NCBI RefSeq assembly: GCF_018141005.1 | Contig: NZ_CP046582.1 | Location: 992,001-1,056,000, forward strand | Origin: Erwinia sp. E602 | Lineage (GTDB): Bacteria; Pseudomonadota; Gammaproteobacteria; Enterobacterales; Enterobacteriaceae | Length of the DNA stretch: 64,000 bases | Direction of reading: 5' to 3' | Part shown: piece after piece, positions 37,410 through 48,525 of the stretch | How positions within the stretch are numbered: position 1 is the stretch's first letter | Layout: each line of letters begins with the position of its first letter | The notes under the pieces: generated by a model | What the model saw: only the letters and a program-made list of their open reading frames with translations | Told to the model about the DNA's origin: nothing | Databases searched by the model: none | Program-made: the position numbers and the translations under genes

Positions 37410-38624
37410 ATGACCGAAATCACGAACAGCTACCACCATAAGGCCGCGGACGCACATGCGATGCCGACTGATGCTAAAGGGCTTACCGGTGCGGGCATCA
37501 CTGCGCCGCAGGAGGCCAAAGGGGCGGTTTACCACACCGGCCATACGCCGCCAGGCGGGGAAACGGCGTTATTGCTGAACATACTGCGTTGCCTGGCCCC
37601 GCAGTCCAGCGGAGATAAGACGTTTGCTGATACCGAAGCCAGAATGAACGCGTTGAGCAACGCTTTTGCCGGGCTAGGGCTGCCCCCCGCCGCGCGGGAG
37701 ATTGCTACCGGTAAACTGCTGCAGGCCAGCGAATTGCGGCAGGCGATGATGACCGCCTTTGATAAGCCGCAGGCTGACGTTACGGCCCTGGCGGCCTGCC
37801 AGCAACGGCTGGCCGAGGTGGTGACAGAGGCCACCAGCGAGATCTCCAGCGATCTCCGTAATAACGCCCTGACCGCCCGCCGTGCTGAGGTACAGACAAA
37901 AGCGAAGCTGGAGTTGGAAGCAAAGCAGGCTAAAAAGAGTGAAATCAGCACCAGCACCAGCTACGCGGATTTATGGCAGGTGCTTGCCGAGGCGGTAGGT
38001 AGCATAAAAAACGATTATGTTGATGAATATGCGCGACTGATGAAAGCCTACGCAGATATGTATCAGGCGTATAATGAGACGGTACAAAATGCAGCTGGTG
38101 AGGCAATCGGTAGCGGAAATGAAAGTAGTAAGGTTGAAATTGATCCCAGGATATTAAATAAAGCTTATGAGGCTTTCAGAGAGAAAAGGCATGAAATAGA
38201 AAAAAGTCTTGGTTATGTGAAGGGGTGGGAACATATGGATGATGTTGCCAAACAGCATTGGATAACGACCATGGCACCGGCTTTTGAACTCGAAATTAAC
38301 GGGAAAATATCGTTGAACATGAGTCAATATGATAATTCGGCTGACTATCCGGCTGGTGTGGAGGCAACAGTTTGGCGACGAATGCCCCCCACTTGGGAAT
38401 TCGTGGAGCTTGACGCGGACCCTCAGGATGTTTCAACGGCAACCTATCAGGCCTGGCTTGCCTCCTTTAACGCTGTTGGCACTGGCCTGCAAAGTAATAT
38501 GCAATCCTTTGCGCAGCGTTACAGTCAGGCAAACAGTACTTTTGATAATTTAAATAAAGTACTGAGCGGTGCAATCAGCGCCCTCGCCGATAGTGCGAAA
38601 GAAGTATTCAGAAACCTGAGCTGA
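37410..38624 (+). CDS. sipD: Type III needle-tip protein SipD-like (SctA)
   Basis: The tip protein caps the needle and senses the host cell. The 404-residue product has an N-terminal helical region, a central coiled coil, and the conserved C-terminal helix of IpaD/SipD (LQSNMQSFAQRYSQANSTFDNLNKVLSGAISALADSAKEV). The first half of the gene is GC-rich like the host genes while 37980-38540 is markedly more AT-rich, suggesting a recombinant gene. Confidence 0.9.
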   Translation: MTEITNSYHHKAADAHAMPTDAKGLTGAGITAPQEAKGAVYHTGHTPPGGETALLLNILRCLAPQSSGDKTFADTEARMNALSNAFAGLGLPPAAREIATGKLLQASELRQAMMTAFDKPQADVTALAACQQRLAEVVTEATSEISSDLRNNALTARRAEVQTKAKLELEAKQAKKSEISTSTSYADLWQVLAEAVGSIKNDYVDEYARLMKAYADMYQAYNETVQNAAGEAIGSGNESSKVEIDPRILNKAYEAFREKRHEIEKSLGYVKGWEHMDDVAKQHWITTMAPAFELEINGKISLNMSQYDNSADYPAGVEATVWRRMPPTWEFVELDADPQDVSTATYQAWLASFNAVGTGLQSNMQSFAQRYSQANSTFDNLNKVLSGAISALADSAKEVFRNLS

Positions 38625-38912
38625 TAACTGAAAAGGCTGGGGATTATAACCAGTGTTTCCGCATTTTTGCGTCAGGGGAAAGGCGTATCAGCCTGCCAGC
38701 ATCGAAATTTCTATTATGCTGCTGCCATTCAGCAGGCCGTGCAGCAGTACCTCTGACAGCCTGGTTATTTGCAATCGGGAATCGATCATATTGCCAGCAG
38801 AGAAGACAGGGTTTGAATCTTGTGAATAACTCTCTGTTTTATCCTGAGTAATGGCAGTGTTACTCCCCTGCAGCATAACCCCTCACCAGATATACTTTTA
38901 AGGAGATGGATA

Positions 38913-40418
38913 ATGAATGAGATCAATATGGCCAACAGGCCGCTTAGCGAGTCTTACAATACGGGCTGTTCAGGCCCGGTTGCTGACGTCAGAATACCCG
39001 AAAGCCCGTTATTAAGCGTGATTAAGACTATTAATTCTGATCCTGCTGCGGCCAGGGCTTTTAAAGAGAAGCCACAGTCACTTGAGGCGAAAGCGATGTA
39101 CCGCGAACTGACGTTGGCGAACCTGCCCGAAAACCTGCGTAGTATGAAGCTGAGTGACGAGGGCGAGCAGGCAAAAATGCTGCTGGGGATCATCGCCGGG
39201 GATATCGCATCGTATGATATGTCAGCCTTCAACAATGTTTTCTCTCTCCTGTCTGAGATGAAGCCAGAGGGAGATGCTAAAAATAACCCCTCTATGGAGA
39301 ATGAAATTTCGAAAGAACTCGGCCGTCTGATGCACAAATATGGCCAAAATTCATTGAATAAGCAGAAGGAGGCTTTTAAGGAGGAGTGTCGTAAGGCATG
39401 GCAGCATCATCACAACAGGCCTGATGGCGGTGACAGCGACGATAAGATATTTAACAAAAGTTTCGAGGCCTGCGAAAATATGTTTAAGGTGCTGAGCAGC
39501 CAGCTGACTAAGCCTAACCAGTCCTGGGCTACTCTCACTCAGAATGGTGCATTTTTCGAGTATGCCACCGGCGCTATTGCGAAAACACTGATTCATCATG
39601 ATCCAGACCAGCCGGATGCAGGACATCAGGCTGCTACCCCTCCTCCTGCAACAGGGGCAGATAATGCCGATGTTGCTCCGCAAAGGTTCACCACGTCAGT
39701 ACCTGCCGACGCCCGTGATATCCATATCACTATTAATGGAGGTAATGGTGGTAACGCTGTGATATACGGCTCTCCCGGTCATGTCCTCGCCGAGGGGGAT
39801 GGTTATCGGTCTAAATTTAATGAATCCTTGTGTAAGGCACCGCTTGATGATGCAGCGAAAATTAAGCTATTAGATGACTTTTCGGCATTACAACGTAAGG
39901 TTGGTAAGCCAGATAATTTTTCTCACATCGCCAGCGCAACGGCTTTCGGTGATGATGATAATGTGGATATGCAGCCTGCGGCTGAGCCGGTACAAGCGGC
40001 ACTGGTGCAGCCGTTAGCGGACAAGGAATTTACTCTGAACAGCAACACTGACGCTAAAGCAGAGAGCACGCCACCCTCGCCGGATACGGATACGCATTCT
40101 TCAGATGTTTCGGCTTCATCCGAGCAACCTGTCCGTAAGGTCGAGCGGCGTCAGCCAGCCGCGACAAAAGGTGCATCTGGCACGGTTAAACCTGCACCGT
40201 CCCAGGGGCGTCACTCTTCACTGAATACGGCTTCTGCTGAGCATAAGGTTAATGCGTCATGGAACAGCCTCTCTCCCTTTTCTTTCCGGGGAACCAATAC
40301 GGTCAATCACATCACCCGAGCTTATAACGATCAGAAGGAAGCAGAAGTGGAGATAAATGATCTGAAAGACACATACAATAAGATCCGTAATAGTATGAAA
40401 GACACTTATAAAGTGTAG
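38913..40418 (+). CDS. Candidate type III effector in the SipA position
   Basis: A 501-residue hydrophilic protein encoded exactly where sipA stands in Salmonella, between sipD and iacP. The N-terminal third is helical (VIKTINSDPAAARAFKEKPQSLE; NVFSLLSEMKPEGD) and could be a chaperone-binding/secretion region. A central segment near 265-285 (DIHITINGGNGGNAVIYG) recalls the repetitive middle of SipA, and the rest is Ser/Thr/Pro-rich with a short helical C-terminus. It is much shorter than SipA (685) and I see no counterpart of the C-terminal actin-binding domain. Calling it SipA-like rests mainly on position. Ribosome site aaggag precedes the ATG. Confidence 0.6.
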   Translation: MNEINMANRPLSESYNTGCSGPVADVRIPESPLLSVIKTINSDPAAARAFKEKPQSLEAKAMYRELTLANLPENLRSMKLSDEGEQAKMLLGIIAGDIASYDMSAFNNVFSLLSEMKPEGDAKNNPSMENEISKELGRLMHKYGQNSLNKQKEAFKEECRKAWQHHHNRPDGGDSDDKIFNKSFEACENMFKVLSSQLTKPNQSWATLTQNGAFFEYATGAIAKTLIHHDPDQPDAGHQAATPPPATGADNADVAPQRFTTSVPADARDIHITINGGNGGNAVIYGSPGHVLAEGDGYRSKFNESLCKAPLDDAAKIKLLDDFSALQRKVGKPDNFSHIASATAFGDDDNVDMQPAAEPVQAALVQPLADKEFTLNSNTDAKAESTPPSPDTDTHSSDVSASSEQPVRKVERRQPAATKGASGTVKPAPSQGRHSSLNTASAEHKVNASWNSLSPFSFRGTNTVNHITRAYNDQKEAEVEINDLKDTYNKIRNSMKDTYKV

Positions 40419-40510
40419 GAGCGGTGCTTCGTTGAGCGGGCGCCCGTTGAGTCCCTGGAGTCTCAGAAAATTTTCAATAACCGGACTTTATTTTCAGAAG
40501 GTAAGTAATT

Positions 40511-40753
40511 TTGGCACTGAATAAAGAACAGGCTCTGTCACGAGTATACGGGCTGATTCAGCAAGCCAGTGGCCTTCCAGCTGAAAAAATTGGGCAGCAT
40601 GACAGCCTGATTAACGACCTGGCACTGGATTCTGTTGAACTCATTGATTTACTGATGCAGCTTGAAGAATACAATATTGTCATTCCGGAGTCGCAAGTTA
40701 ACAGCCAGTTAACCGCGGATCGTTTAGCCGCTTACTTCACTAACGACCTGTAA
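40511..40753 (+). CDS. iacP: Acyl carrier protein IacP of the secretion island
   Basis: An 80-residue acyl carrier protein. The phosphopantetheine site is serine 41 in NDLALDSVELIDLLMQLEE, in the typical ACP helix II. IacP-type proteins accompany SPI-1 translocator operons and influence secretion of effectors in Salmonella. The start is a TTG at 40511 with aaggtaag upstream; no in-frame ATG lies near. It is the last island gene and lies 92 bp after the candidate effector. Confidence 0.88.
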   Translation: MALNKEQALSRVYGLIQQASGLPAEKIGQHDSLINDLALDSVELIDLLMQLEEYNIVIPESQVNSQLTADRLAAYFTNDL

Positions 40754-40810
40754 AGTGCTGCGTCTCTGACCGCACGATTTGGTTGTTTTAATGCGTCGAA
40801 CCCTTCTGCA

Positions 40811-40834
40811 TGGCCGCCGATTTTCGCGCGGCCA
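40811..40834. terminator. Hairpin after the secretion island
   Basis: A 7-bp stem (tggccgc / gcggcca) around a 10-base loop lies 58 bp past iacP and between it and the convergent LysR gene. It lacks a T run, so termination by it alone is uncertain. Confidence 0.35.
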
Positions 40835-40974
40835 TTCACTCTCCGGTGATCGTTTCACCCGCAGCTCTTTGCGGCAAATAAGCCACTTTTTGAGATTTCC
40901 GTGTTTTCAGCCATCAACCGGTACTCGTCCGGCGTCAGGCTTTCCCCCTTGTGTCAGCTGCCGCACCCGCTGCG

Positions 40975-41898
40975 CTACTCGCGGGTTGACCAGCTAAACG
41001 GCTGCCCGATATAAGCGCGTAGCGCATCCATAAAGATGCTCACCCGCGCGGGCGGGTTTCGCAGCGCGCGCAGCGCATAGATCCCCGTTGATGCGGCAGC
41101 GTGATCGGCCCATTCCGGGCAGATTTGCGTCAGTACACCGGCCTGAATATCGGGCCCAGCCACCCAGTCGGGCAGGTAAGCAATGCCCAGACCTTCGATA
41201 GCGGCAAGGCGCATCGCTTCAAAATCATCGCAGCCGAAAACGGGCTGAGCATGGCTGCAGCGTGCCGGATGGCCGAGCACATCGCTCCAGCGCAGCAGGT
41301 CGGCCCCGTGCAGCTTGTCGATAAGGCGATGGGCGGCAATCTCGTTCAGCGCCACCGGCGCGCCGGCGCGGGCAAGGTATGCCGGACTGGCGCAGAGTAC
41401 ACGGGTCTGTATGGCGATGCGCGTACCAATCAGCGTACTGTCTGCCATATCGCCGATGCGTATGACCACGTCAAGCCGCTCCGCCACCGGGTCGGCGATC
41501 CGCTCCGTCAGGTCCAGTTCAACATTCAGGTCCGGATACTGGCGGGCAAGCTGACCCATCACCGGCAGTACGTAGCGCTTGCCAAACGTCGGATAACAGG
41601 CAACGCGCAGCGTGCCGGTCACGTCACCCTTCATCGAGGCCAGTTCCTGGCGGGCATCATCCAGAGAATCGAGTATCTGCCGCGCGCGGACCAGCAGCGC
41701 TTCTCCGGCATCGGTCAGCGTCAGGTGGCGGGTGGAACGTAAGAACAGCGGCGTTTCAAGGTAGGATTCCAGCGCGTCGATCTGACGGCCGACCGAAGAG
41801 GGAGTACGCCCGCGCCGGCGGCCTGCACCGGAGAAACTGCTCTCCCTGGCGACATCAACAAACACGCCTAAAAACTCAGCAAACTTTTCTGACTGCAT
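40975..41898 (-). CDS. LysR-family transcriptional regulator
   Basis: A 307-residue LysR-type regulator. The N-terminal helix-turn-helix reads FVDVARESSFSGAGRRRGRTPSSVGRQIDALESYLETPLFLRSTRHLTLTDAGEALL, followed by the alpha/beta ligand-binding domain. I prefer the ATG at 41898 (MQSEKFAEFLG) because upstream residues do not resemble the family. It is divergent from the aldehyde dehydrogenase operon by about 117 bp and probably controls it. The ligand is unknown. Confidence 0.9.
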   Translation of the reverse strand: MQSEKFAEFLGVFVDVARESSFSGAGRRRGRTPSSVGRQIDALESYLETPLFLRSTRHLTLTDAGEALLVRARQILDSLDDARQELASMKGDVTGTLRVACYPTFGKRYVLPVMGQLARQYPDLNVELDLTERIADPVAERLDVVIRIGDMADSTLIGTRIAIQTRVLCASPAYLARAGAPVALNEIAAHRLIDKLHGADLLRWSDVLGHPARCSHAQPVFGCDDFEAMRLAAIEGLGIAYLPDWVAGPDIQAGVLTQICPEWADHAAASTGIYALRALRNPPARVSIFMDALRAYIGQPFSWSTRE

Positions 41899-42015
41899 CT
41901 GTGCATTCTTTGCATAGCTGTTGTGGGTAATGGCTATCTTATCAGCAATACGCATCTCCCTTAAGCTTCTCCTCACCAGTAAGAGATTACCGATTTATTC
42001 TGAGAGGAAGCCCTT

Positions 42016-43455
42016 ATGCAAACGCAACAGTATGATCCACTTTATCTTTTTATTAACGGCCAGTGGCTGACTGCCGAAGACCGTGACACCCTGGCGGTGA
42101 TCAATCCGGCAAACGGTAAGAGCCTCGGTCGCCTGCCAATGGCAACCCATACCGACCTGAACCAGGCGCTGGTGACCGCCCACGACAGTTTTACCCTGTG
42201 GCGTAACACCGTGCCGGATGAGCGTGCACGCATCATGAAAAAAGCCGCCGCTCTGATGCGCGATCGGGCGGAGCATATTGCAACGCTGATGACGCTGGAA
42301 GAGGGCAAGCCGCTGGTGGAAAGCCGTGACGAAGTCCAGCGCGCGGCGGACTACTTTGAATGGTTCGCTGAAGAAGCGCGTCGTATTGATGGCCGCGTGG
42401 TACCTGCTAACCGCCCAGGCGTGCAGCAGCTGGTTAAGCGGCAGGCGATTGGCCCGGTGGCGGCGTTTACCCCGTGGAACTTCCCGGCCATTACGCCGGC
42501 CAGAAAACTCTCTGCCGCGCTGGCAGCAGGCTGCAGCGTGATCCTCAAACCCGGCGAAGAGAGCCCGGCAACGGCGCTGGCGCTGGCGCGCTGCCTGGAT
42601 GATGCGGGTTTGCCGAAAGGCGTGCTGCAAATCGTGTTCGGCGTCCCTGACAAGGTTTCAGCAAAACTTATCGCTTCGCCGATTATCCGCAAGGTTGCCT
42701 TTACCGGTTCCGTTCCCGTTGGGCGCTTACTGTCTGAACGCGCCGCTGCGGGCGTGAAACCGATCTCGCTTGAGCTGGGCGGTCACGGGCCGGTGCTGGT
42801 CTTTGAGGATGCCGATATAGAGGCGGCCGCGGCGGACGGTGCGGCAAACCGCTTCCGCGGCACCGGGCAGATTTGTATCTCCTCAACGCGTTTCCTGATC
42901 CAGCGCGGTGCTTATGACCGCTTCGTCGGGCGCTTTGTGGCGGCCACCCGGGAACTGGTAATCGGTGACGGTATGGCGCAGGGCACTCAGGTAGGGCCGC
43001 TGGCCAACGAACGGCAGCTGGAGAAAATGGCCGCGCTGGTCGACGACGCGGTAGCACAGGGAGCGGTAGTGCTGACCGGTGGTAAACGCCTCGATCGTCC
43101 CGGCTTCTTCTTTGAGCCCACCGTACTGGCCAACGTGCCGCTGAGCGCCCGCATCATGCACGAGGAGCCGTTTGGTCCGATCGCCGTGATGCGTCCGTTT
43201 GACACCATCACCGATGGCCTTGAAGAGGCAAACCGGCTGCCTTACGCGCTGTCTGCCTACGCCTTTACCCGCAGCGCGCGGACCGCACTTGACGTCGGGG
43301 ACGGGCTTGAGGCCGGCATGATTGGCATTAATCAGTACCGCATCATCGCCACTGAACTGCCGTTTGGCGGCATGAAAGAGAGCGGTCACGGTTCCGAGGG
43401 CGGGCGTGAAGGGATTGCCCCGTATCTGACCAACAAATTCATCAGCCAGATCTGA
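42016..43455 (+). CDS. NAD(P)-dependent aldehyde dehydrogenase, succinate-semialdehyde dehydrogenase type
   Basis: A 479-residue cytosolic aldehyde dehydrogenase. Conserved sites are PWNFPAITPARKLSAALAAGCSVILKP (cofactor-binding), FTGSVPVG near residue 233, the general-base glutamate in LELGGHGPV near 255, and the catalytic cysteine in GTGQICISSTRF near 289. Overall resemblance is to the GabD/SSADH branch, but the true substrate cannot be read from sequence. It heads an operon with an AhpD-like gene and a quinone oxidoreductase, divergent from a LysR gene. Confidence 0.88.
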   Translation: MQTQQYDPLYLFINGQWLTAEDRDTLAVINPANGKSLGRLPMATHTDLNQALVTAHDSFTLWRNTVPDERARIMKKAAALMRDRAEHIATLMTLEEGKPLVESRDEVQRAADYFEWFAEEARRIDGRVVPANRPGVQQLVKRQAIGPVAAFTPWNFPAITPARKLSAALAAGCSVILKPGEESPATALALARCLDDAGLPKGVLQIVFGVPDKVSAKLIASPIIRKVAFTGSVPVGRLLSERAAAGVKPISLELGGHGPVLVFEDADIEAAAADGAANRFRGTGQICISSTRFLIQRGAYDRFVGRFVAATRELVIGDGMAQGTQVGPLANERQLEKMAALVDDAVAQGAVVLTGGKRLDRPGFFFEPTVLANVPLSARIMHEEPFGPIAVMRPFDTITDGLEEANRLPYALSAYAFTRSARTALDVGDGLEAGMIGINQYRIIATELPFGGMKESGHGSEGGREGIAPYLTNKFISQI

Positions 43456-43478
43456 ACAGTTAAGCGGAGAATATCATC

Positions 43479-43805
43479 ATGAAACCTATCGACTTTACCA
43501 GCCCGCGCGCCGCCGCACGCCCGTTTACGCCTAAACTCGCGGATTTTGTTGAGCAGCCGCTTTACTCCGGGGTCTGGGCCGATCCGGCGCTGGCACCGCG
43601 CGATCGCAGCCTGATTACCATCGCCTGCCTTATTGCGCTGAACCATGCCAATGAGTTACCTGCACATCTGCGTCGTGGCATAGAAAACGGCCTGACCGAG
43701 TCGGAACTGAGTGAGGTCATCACGCATCTGGCATTTTACGCCGGCTTCCCGGCGGCGATCACCGCTTCTGCCTGTGCGAACGCCACCTTTGCAGAAACCC
43801 GATAA
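43479..43805 (+). CDS. Carboxymuconolactone decarboxylase family protein
   Basis: A 108-residue protein of the AhpD/carboxymuconolactone decarboxylase fold. It carries the segments VWADPALAPRDRSLITIACLIALNHANELPAHL and the helix ESELSEVITHLAFYAGFPAAITA. The paired CxxC of AhpD peroxidase reductases is absent, so it is closer to the decarboxylase-type branch. Function unknown; gene order suggests a part in detoxifying or oxidising an aldehyde or aromatic compound with its neighbours. Confidence 0.85.
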   Translation: MKPIDFTSPRAAARPFTPKLADFVEQPLYSGVWADPALAPRDRSLITIACLIALNHANELPAHLRRGIENGLTESELSEVITHLAFYAGFPAAITASACANATFAETR

Positions 43806-43870
43806 TGACGTGCCGCCGGTCTGTAACCCGCAGACGGCGGCATCACATCACTGACTTAACGGAGCAGACG

Positions 43871-44857
43871 ATGATGAAAGCTATCACCTTTGAAGACTTT
43901 GGCACGCCGGACGTACTGAAACTGGCAGAAGTGGAAAAACCTCAGCTGCGCCCGGAGGATCTGCTGATACGTACCTACGCTGCCGGTGTCAACCGCGCCG
44001 ATCTGACCCACCGTAAAGGGGGGTATGGCCGCCCTGATTTTGGTGATTCGACCCTTATGGGGCTGGAAATCGCCGGAGAGGTGATTGCGACAGGCGATGC
44101 GGTCACCGGCTACCGGCCAGGTGACCGCGTGATGGGGATCGTCGGCGGCGGCGCGTACGCGGAATACTCGCGCATTGATTACCGCATGGCGATGCCGATC
44201 CCCGATAATCTTGATTATATTCAGGCGGCGGCGATTACCGAGGTGTTTGTCACCGCGCATGAAGCGCTGATACACCTCGGGAAATTAAAAGCCGGAGAAT
44301 CGGTTTTGATTCACGCCGGGGCGGGCGGAGTAGGAGGGGCCGCGGTCCAGCTGGCGCGCGCGACCGGGGCCACCATTTTTACCACCGTAAAAGCGGCTAA
44401 TCAGGAGCAGGCCCGCCTGCTGGGGGCAGACTGGCTTATTGACTACCAGAATGAGGACTTCGCAGAGGTGGTGCATAAGGCAACCGACGGTAAGGGGGTG
44501 GATCTGATCCTCGACTTTATTGGCGCACCTTACTTTGAACGTAATATTAACGCGCTCGCTTTTGGCGGACGCCTGATTCAGATTGGCATTATGGGCGGCA
44601 TTGATAACGCTAAAATCCCGCTCGACCGGCTGTTATACCGTCATCTGCACATTGCAGGCACGGTGATGAAATCACGTTCGCAGGACGTTAAGCATGCCAT
44701 GTCCCGCAGATTCCGCGAGCACTGGCTTGCGAGCTTTGCAAACGGCGTGCTGATCCCCGTTATCGACAGCGTATATCCTTTGTCAGATGCGGCGGCTGCG
44801 CATCAGCGTATGGAGGCCGGGCTGAACGTTGGGAAAATTGTTCTGAAGATGGATTGA
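43871..44857 (+). CDS. Zinc-independent NADPH:quinone oxidoreductase (MDR superfamily)
   Basis: A 328-residue medium-chain reductase. It begins MMKAITFEDFGTPDVLKL, carries AAGVNRADLTHRKGGYG near residue 42 and the NADPH-binding ESVLIHAGAGGVGGAAVQLARATGA near residue 140. The zinc ligands of true alcohol dehydrogenases are not evident, placing it with quinone reductases of the PIG3/QOR type. The ATG at 43871 follows ggag at 43861. It is the third gene of the dehydrogenase operon. Confidence 0.88.
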   Translation: MMKAITFEDFGTPDVLKLAEVEKPQLRPEDLLIRTYAAGVNRADLTHRKGGYGRPDFGDSTLMGLEIAGEVIATGDAVTGYRPGDRVMGIVGGGAYAEYSRIDYRMAMPIPDNLDYIQAAAITEVFVTAHEALIHLGKLKAGESVLIHAGAGGVGGAAVQLARATGATIFTTVKAANQEQARLLGADWLIDYQNEDFAEVVHKATDGKGVDLILDFIGAPYFERNINALAFGGRLIQIGIMGGIDNAKIPLDRLLYRHLHIAGTVMKSRSQDVKHAMSRRFREHWLASFANGVLIPVIDSVYPLSDAAAAHQRMEAGLNVGKIVLKMD

Positions 44858-45130
44858 TCTGACAACTGTCAATATCACCCCGGCTCCTTGTTCAGGGAGG
44901 CCCTTAGCTATCAGCGTATGCTCAATGCTGAGCGGGTTAACAAACCTGCAGGGAGGACGCAAAGTGGGGCGGGGAGGTGGCGACATTTCGATGAACAGGG
45001 CTGAAAAAGGTTATTGTTAAATGCGGCCAGATGAATGATACGGTGGACAGAAGCCGTGAATTTACAGAGAAAGACGGGTATAATTACCGGCAGTGATTTA
45101 TTAACCGAAACGTGGCTGATGGGAGTGATA

Positions 45131-45301
45131 ATGAGCGAAATTAAAAAAACACAGGCACCCTATGCTGTGCCGTCCCGTGCAGATATTGCCCGCTCTGTTG
45201 CCACCTCTACGGCGGTAGAGACCGGTCAGTCATCCGCTAAGATCGAAGCCTCACTTGAAGAAAAACGTAAGAGGTTTGCCCATCTCCGGCTGGCGGTTTA
45301 G
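45131..45301 (+). CDS. Small protein overlapping fic, possible antitoxin
   Basis: A 56-residue hydrophilic helical protein starting MSEIKKTQAPYAVPSRADIA, preceded by a gggagtg ribosome site. It contains STAVET at about residues 23-28, which partly fits the (S/T)xxxE(G/N) inhibitory motif of VbhA-type Fic antitoxins but ends in T instead of G or N. Its stop codon overlaps the stop of the convergent Fic gene (4 bp shared). The antitoxin role is inferred from proximity and the partial motif only. Confidence 0.5.
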   Translation: MSEIKKTQAPYAVPSRADIARSVATSTAVETGQSSAKIEASLEEKRKRFAHLRLAV

Positions 45302-45915
45302 TCGTTTCTCAATGCTTGCCTGACCCAGTACTTCATGGGGTCGTAGTTCATTGACATACCGGCATGGATGGCTGAAACATAGCCGGTCTTATTTTGCTCC
45401 CAGCTTCGATAATCCAGAGGTTTATAGCCTCCCTGAACTGCCATCACATCGGCTAACAACCGCGACAAACGCCCGTTTCCTTCCCTGAACGGATGAACAA
45501 GTATCAGTTCCACATGGACGATAGCAATAGCCGCGATAAGCTCTTCTTCTTCCAGGCCGCTGCAGGGCGTGTGGAGCGCAAGATATTTTTCATCGAATTC
45601 TTCAAGTAGTTTTGGAAGTTGTGCTGAAGGAGCAAACATAAACCCTCCCTTACTGATGTTGACCGATCTCTCCTGCCCGGCCCACTCATAAATGTTCCCT
45701 AGCCAGCGACGATGCCAGTTTTTCAACAGGGCAACATTAATTCTTCCTGTCGGGAATTTTTCTTCAAAAACAGAGTGGTAGAGTTTTTCTAACAGAATAA
45801 GTTCAGCGTCGTCGATTTCATCAGTACGCGAAATTCCCAGCCTGTTAGCCAGAACTTGCTCACCTGAGCCTTTCTCAAACTGACCTTCACTGTTGGAGAC
45901 ATGATACCGGTTCAT
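45298..45915 (-). CDS. Fic domain AMP-transferase-like protein
   Basis: A 205-residue Fic protein. Fic enzymes move AMP (or similar groups) from nucleotides onto target hydroxyls. The full active-site motif HPFREGNGR is at about residues 141-149, and the upstream WLGNIYEWAGQERSVNISKGG segment is the typical Fic N-terminal block that includes the target-binding flap. No (S/T)xxxE(G/N) inhibition motif is clear inside the protein, which suggests a separate inhibitor. I chose the ATG at 45915; a TTG at 45933 lacks a ribosome site. Confidence 0.88.
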   Translation of the reverse strand: MNRYHVSNSEGQFEKGSGEQVLANRLGISRTDEIDDAELILLEKLYHSVFEEKFPTGRINVALLKNWHRRWLGNIYEWAGQERSVNISKGGFMFAPSAQLPKLLEEFDEKYLALHTPCSGLEEEELIAAIAIVHVELILVHPFREGNGRLSRLLADVMAVQGGYKPLDYRSWEQNKTGYVSAIHAGMSMNYDPMKYWVRQALRND

Positions 45916-46080
45916 GGCGATGCCCTGTGCCAAAGAGGAGAGAACAGGAAGACTATAACGCTATAGAGTTCTGACGTCTTAAACATGAGGATGATATTGG
46001 GGATAAAGTTGACTCAAAAGTCGTTCTGAATATCTCTGTTAACGCACCATTACCTTTCAGAAATCCTCCTGCTTACTATT

Positions 46081-46106
46081 AAGCCCGGCCAGACGCGACC
46101 GGGCTT
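46081..46106. other. Stem-loop downstream of katG
   Basis: An 8-bp inverted repeat (aagcccgg / ccgggctt) around a 10-base loop lies about 35 bp past the katG stop. It is placed as a terminator would be but has no strong T run on the katG strand. Confidence 0.45.
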
Positions 46107-46141
46107 GCATCTTATCGGGCGTATCCACTACGCCCCGTCAC

Positions 46142-48382
<2,241 letters not shown>

Positions 48383-48525
48383 CTACAATAACTGCCTCTT
48401 ACTATAAGTGATAAACGTTACAACCGACCAATCTGATAGCCCGTAGCTTAGGTAAATCTGCGGTGTCCGCCTTCGCCCACGCTGCATCCCATTTTTGAAT
48501 TTTTCGTAAAAATACGATGCCTTTT

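Noticed and set aside
14552..40753. Island boundaries as tRNA-integrated with att repeats
   Set aside because: No tRNA gene, integrase or flanking direct repeat was seen near either end.
40995..41742. Plus-strand frame inside the LysR gene
   Set aside because: Shadow frame; the LysR helix-turn-helix and ligand domain on the minus strand explain the region.
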